A stretch of 64,000 nucleotides of DNA. Source: Sphagnum compactum. Taxonomy: Eukaryota; Bryophyta; Sphagnopsida; Sphagnales. A program made the translations under genes and the position numbers. Of the stretch, positions 59,801 to 64,000 are shown in pieces. The notes beneath the pieces are model-generated. The model was not told where the DNA came from, searched no databases, and saw only the letters and a list, made by a program, of their open reading frames with translations. The stretch covers positions 5,084,001 to 5,148,000 of the forward strand of contig OZ234495.1 of assembly GCA_965153455.1 (NCBI GenBank). Reading direction: 5' to 3'. Each line of letters begins with the position of its first letter. The first letter of the stretch is position 1.

Positions 59801-62710
59801 TGGCCGCCTTAATAAGCTGCAAGAGAAGAAGAACCGCTACAAAGAACCGCATGTCTTCTTAAGGTGCAAGAGAAGAACCGCTGGAAGAACAGCGTGTCTT
59901 CTTAAGCTGTAAAAGAAGTCTAACTGCTGCAAGCAAGAAACCGCATGTGTCTCTTGATCTCTCAGGTGCATCATGCGAATTGTAGTGTCGAAAAGTGGGA
60001 TTTATGGGGGTTTTGAACTTCTTTGCCTGATCCATGATGCAGCAATGTAGCTCTGATCAAATCTGAATGATGCAGCGAGCTCCTTAGATGCTGCTGCTGC
60101 TGCTGAAGCTCCCCTTGCTGAAAATCTGAGCAAGTTCAGAATAGAATCTCTAGTAATTTTGTTCGATGACATTGGGGCAGAAGCTTCTCAATTCATTGTC
60201 AAGAAAGACTTGCAATTCTCAATGGTTGCCTGAAAACTGCAAATTTCAAGCAATTGTTTTGGGCCAAAATTGGATTTGATTGCAGCTGTTGCCAACTTCT
60301 GATTTCTTCAGGGTTTGTTTCTGTACATCAGCTGCTGATTCTACCACAAGCTGCAGAGCATATGAGAAGAGCGCAACTCTAGAGAATGTTCCCAGGTACC
60401 TCAATTTCTTGCTTGAATTAATTCAAGCTGGACCACCCATTGCAGTACAAAACCTGAAAATCTAGGATTCATTGAGGAGTTGTATATATATCTGCAACTT
60501 AGTGTGAGCATGTGCAAGGCATCTAGTACTACAAGAATTTGATGCAGCAGCTGGAGCTTCTTGAAAACCAAAAGCTGCATCAAAGACTTTGTGGCTCAGC
60601 CTTGTGTTCAATTATTCCCAGAAAAGCTGAACCTGCAGTACTGTTCAATACGGTTTTAGCTGAAGAACACAAGGGCTTAAATGACTTACAGTGATGTGTT
60701 TGATAAAGTTGCATTGTTCAATGCAGATGTGTTTGTTGCCAAAGAGCAAAATGTGGGTGGAAGTTGATCATCACAGCATTTCAAGGCTAAGTCAAGAACT
60801 GATCCCGCAAGTTTTTGTTCAAAAACTAGAGGTAAAAAACACACACCAAAAAAACTGTGTCATGTAAGGATATGGATTCAACAGATGATGGAGTATTTTG
60901 CATATGTGAAGTGTTAAAGGCTCAAGCAAGCAGCTGGGCAATTTGACACCCTGAAAAGAAAAAGAAAAACTATGAAGTGGATTTGATGAGCCTAAAAGAA
61001 CTTGGGATTGAATATTGGCAGTTGGGTGTTTTTGATTGCTACATGCAGGCCTCTGAATTTTGGTCCCACATGCTCGCTCGAGTTTTACTACTTGCAGGAG
61101 GTGCACATGATGAGGCGCAAGCTGCAAATTGCTAATAAGGTTGAGGTACAAGATCAATATGATCATGGGGTTTTACTGTTGTTGCATGTTGTCATGTTTC
61201 AATTTTGAATTGAAAGACAAAAAAATAATACCTATATTGTGCTTGCTGCAAGCAAATAATTTTGTTCCCTTTTAGTGTCAAAACTCCACACATGCAAATC
61301 TTCCAAGCTTGCATGCACCTTTTGATACTAAACCCAACCTCCCCCATATATATCAGCAAAGCTCTTTGATACCCAACCCTGAGCCCAAATGGCTGGCTGG
61401 CTTAATTTTCAGTTTGTATCCCATTCTTCCATTCACATGTTCATATCATCTTTTGACTCAATATTTTAAACTGGACTTAGTTTCTCTGGTATCTTGGAAA
61501 TTTGGGAAGAAAAAACTTGGTGAAGATGAGATTCAGTTTCTTCTCAACATTACTACTTCCCATACTTAAAAACATTCTGAGCTAACCAAACAAAAACCAA
61601 CATGAATTGAAATTGAAATGAACTCACAAAAATTGAATCCAAGTCTCAGTTTTTTAAAAATGCAAGTAAGTTGAATTTAAGCTTTTTTAAATATAATAAT
61701 GGGTTAATTTATAATGGGTGTGGTTGCATTAACACATACCATTTGTAATTGAAACCATTATGTAATTTTGTGTATTTTAAATTGTAAATTTTTTTAAAAA
61801 AAAGTTTACAAATGAACTTGTTTTTATAAAATGTTAATTCAATATATTGATATACATATACAAAAAAAATTAGAATCAATTTAATGAATAAAAAATTATA
61901 CAAAAAACATTTTGTATGCTATGTAGTTCCAATGTTTTTAACTCATAATTATTAAGCAATAAAAACACACAAGATAGAATAATAATAATAACAATAATAA
62001 TAATAATTTCTCAATGACATGGTTTTGATAAATTTTTAGTATAATATTTAACACATTAGTAATATTAACAACTCACTATAATTTCACCTTCACTATATAT
62101 GTATTGTAATGGTATTAAAATGATCAAATTTTGCTTCTTCAATTTGGCATTGAATTCAAAAACAGGGTCGTGAATACCATCCATAATAGCAAAATTTGGT
62201 TTGTGGCACTCAAGTAATGGAATTAATTAAATTACTTTTATTTTTCAAACATCAAGTTTGGTAGTCAAAATGATAATTTTATGGGAATTTTTGGGACTCA
62301 AGATATGATGATGCCATTGAAATAAAAGCATTCAAGTTAGTTCGTATGATCATTAATCATTGCACTTAATGTTCATGAGAAAATGTCATTAAAAAAAAAA
62401 AAAAAACAAAAGGAATATTATTACACAATCTTCTCTCAAGTAAGTGCCTATCTATAAAGAGAAAAAATTGGTTCAATTTTTGCAATATGGTTGTTATACA
62501 TTCATCCAATTTTGAAAACAATGTACACATTCTTCCAACATAAAAATATTAATCTGTACCAATTTCAAAATTTTAAAAATAAATAAATAAATAAATAAAT
62601 GAAAAGCATCATTTGAGGGAACCCAGAGAAACAAAGAAAGAAAAGGGGGGAAAAATTAAATCACAAGAAGAAAGAAAAGGAGAAACAAAAGATAAGCCTG
62701 TAAATTCACA
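56851..62710. other. Long stretch without a recognised gene, CTG/TGCAG-rich at 58.2-61.1 kb
   Basis: 57.1-58.1 kb is G/C-patchy, with GAGCGAG and CTCGCTC runs near 57720-57800. From 58.2 to 61.1 kb the sequence is unusually rich in GCTGCTG, TTGCAG and GCTGCAAG. A plus-strand Leu-rich frame and a minus-strand Gln-rich frame (58260-58610) are codon translations of CTG runs and show no domain. A spliced non-coding transcript or an untranslated region is possible but unsupported. 61.2-62.6 kb is very AT-rich. Confidence 0.4.
59815..59950 (+). repeat. Three diverged copies of a roughly 45-50 bp unit
   Basis: Each unit reads roughly AGCTGCAAGAGAAGAAGAACC, then GC, then ACCGCATGTCTTCTTAAG. The third copy is more diverged. 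Confidence 0.7.
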
Positions 62711-62782
62711 AGGAGGCAACCGGGGTTGAACCGGTGACCTATCGGACTGCAGCCGATTGCTCTACCACTGAGCTATACCTCC
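62711..62782 (-). tRNA. tRNA-Cys (anticodon GCA)
   Basis: A complete 72-nt cloverleaf on the minus strand. The acceptor stem GGAGGTA pairs with TGCCTCC; the D-arm is GCTC-AGTGGTA-GAGC; the anticodon stem ATCGG/CCGAT encloses CTGCAGT (GCA anticodon); the T-arm is ACCGG-TTCAACC-CCGGT; the discriminator base is U, the expected identity base for tRNA-Cys. Internal Pol III boxes fit: TAGCTCAGTGG (A) and GGTTCAACCCC (B). A T run follows about 20 bases downstream. There is no intron and no encoded CCA. The A and B boxes favour a nuclear cytosolic gene over an organellar insert. The acceptor stem differs from the GGGTCC type usual for plant cytosolic tRNA-Cys, as far as I know. Confidence 0.93.
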
Positions 62783-62894
62783 AGCAGGAAAGAGTCACTT
62801 TGTGTTGAGGCTTGGAGTTTTATGGTATTTATAGGATTTCTTTCCATTGTACCAATTTAACTCTATACCTCATATGCAGTGTATTTTGTTTTCT

Positions 62895-63180
62895 CATTCT
62901 TTTGGCCTTGCCTAGCAAGGCAAGGATTATTGTGTTTTAGATTCATCATAGAGTATACTAGTAGCTTCATGGATTTTGGCTTGACCCCTAGGTAATAAAT
63001 AATGGGTCTTTTTTTTTAATATGAGGATTTTTAAAAGATGATATTTTGGCTTGTGTTGAAACTTTGAGATTAGTCTTGAGATTAACTTATAGAGTTATAA
63101 TGTCTTGAAGGATTTTGGTTTCTTTTAGAGGATTTTTGGAAGAGTATATTTTTTTCTTGGTGAAATGTTTGAGTTTTCAT
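62895..63180 (+). repeat. Dispersed repeat, second copy (inverted relative to 10.2 kb)
   Basis: Reverse-complement match to 10225-10510: TTGGCCTTGCCTAGCAAGG, CCCCTAGGTAATAAATAAT and ATTTTGGCTTGTGTTGAAAC all align. It lies 110 bp beyond the tRNA-Cys gene. Confidence 0.75.
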
Positions 63181-64000
63181 CATTGTTCTTAATTTTAAAA
63201 AAAAAATTCCTTCTTAAATTCTATTTTTGAAAATCAGACCCAATTGAGCATAAATTTTGGTAAGTAAAAAGCTCATGCTTGTAGTACTTCAACAATTTTG
63301 AGCTTGTAAATGAGCTTTTTTTACTTGAAAAATCTTGCAAAACACACTTAGAAAAACACACACACACACATACATACATAATCCTACACAATGGGCACAA
63401 TTGGTGTGTTTTTCTTCCAGAAAGTTGAAACCCAACAAACCATAGGAAGGTAGCAAAAAAATGCCACTAGAAAAGAAAAAGAAGAAAAAGCAACAAAAGA
63501 AAGAAAAAAACTAGAAGCAAAGCAAAGAAAATCACCCATTTCAATTAAGGAAAGGAAGAAAGGAAGTAAAAGCTGCACCAAAGTTGATAACTTTACACTT
63601 CAAGGGTACACAAATATTCCCACAAAACACAGCACACAAGATTGTTGTTGTAGTAGAAATGTGTTTTGAATCATCAAGCTTGAGGGATCATTACTGTTTG
63701 TTGCTTTTCTTTCCTTTTTGTGTTACAGTTTAGTTAGTTTCTATATATTTTTGTGGTTGGATTTCATTTAGAAACTTGGCTTGTATTCTGTTTTTTTCCT
63801 TGCAGCTTTTTGTTTTGTTCTTGGGGATTGTGCCTTGGGGAGGATTCTAATTGAAGGAGCTTTTTGTGGGTTTGACAGAAATTTCATTTTTTTGTTTGTG
63901 AGTGTGTGTGTTTGTGTGATGATCATTCATTAAAGTCTTCTGTGTATTGATTCATGTTTTGAAGAATCCCTTTGCTTGTGGGTTTTGTTGTTGTTGTTCT
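63181..64000. other. AT-rich end of window without a recognised gene
   Basis: Contains (AC)n at about 63355-63370 and A/G-rich tracts. The minus-strand frame at 63384-63581 is low-complexity Phe/Ser. No feature is supported. Confidence 0.4.

Overview
The window looks like nuclear DNA of a seed-free vascular plant, most likely a fern. It is AT-rich and intron-rich, with long intergenic stretches full of mobile-element debris. It carries a decayed PLS-type pentatricopeptide-repeat (PPR) fragment of the kind abundant in ferns, and a full-length gene for a VFL1/LRRCC1-type centriole and basal-body protein. The latter is expected in a plant with flagellated sperm. The species assignment is inference.

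Three protein genes could be reconstructed with confidence. (1) TAD3, the structural subunit of the tRNA adenosine deaminase that makes inosine-34, lies at 3.08-6.90 kb on the plus strand: nine exons, every splice phase closes, 443 codons plus stop. (2) A DUF1677-family small zinc-binding plant protein lies at 23.84-24.46 kb on the minus strand, in a single exon. (3) A VFL1/LRRCC1 homologue lies at 45.27-55.08 kb on the plus strand: 19 proposed exons, 1268 residues, SDS22-like leucine-rich repeats followed by a very long coiled coil. There is also one tRNA-Cys(GCA) gene at 62.7 kb (minus strand), a PPR pseudogene at the left edge, and a run of coding-looking segments downstream of TAD3 (7.0-9.4 kb) that I could not identify.

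Most of the rest is repeats. 9.4-20 kb: hairpins, dispersed repeats and a decayed hAT-like transposase N-terminus. 25.5-28.8 kb: two minisatellites and a dispersed repeat. 32-42 kb: two copies of one CACTA-type MITE family with 3-bp target duplications, two more hAT-like transposase fragments and a complete non-autonomous Helitron. 43.4-46.1 kb: two tandem arrays of about 165 and 151 bp before and inside the first intron of the VFL1 gene. 55-57 kb: small tandem duplications, a purine-rich array and a G-quadruplex motif. 57-62.7 kb: no recognised gene.

The genes do not form an operon or evident cluster. TAD3 acts in tRNA editing, DUF1677 is of unknown function and VFL1/LRRCC1 belongs to centriole assembly. 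A recurring theme is tandem amplification of pieces of mobile elements, seen in the CACTA MITE (six exact 65-bp units) and in the 56-kb array.
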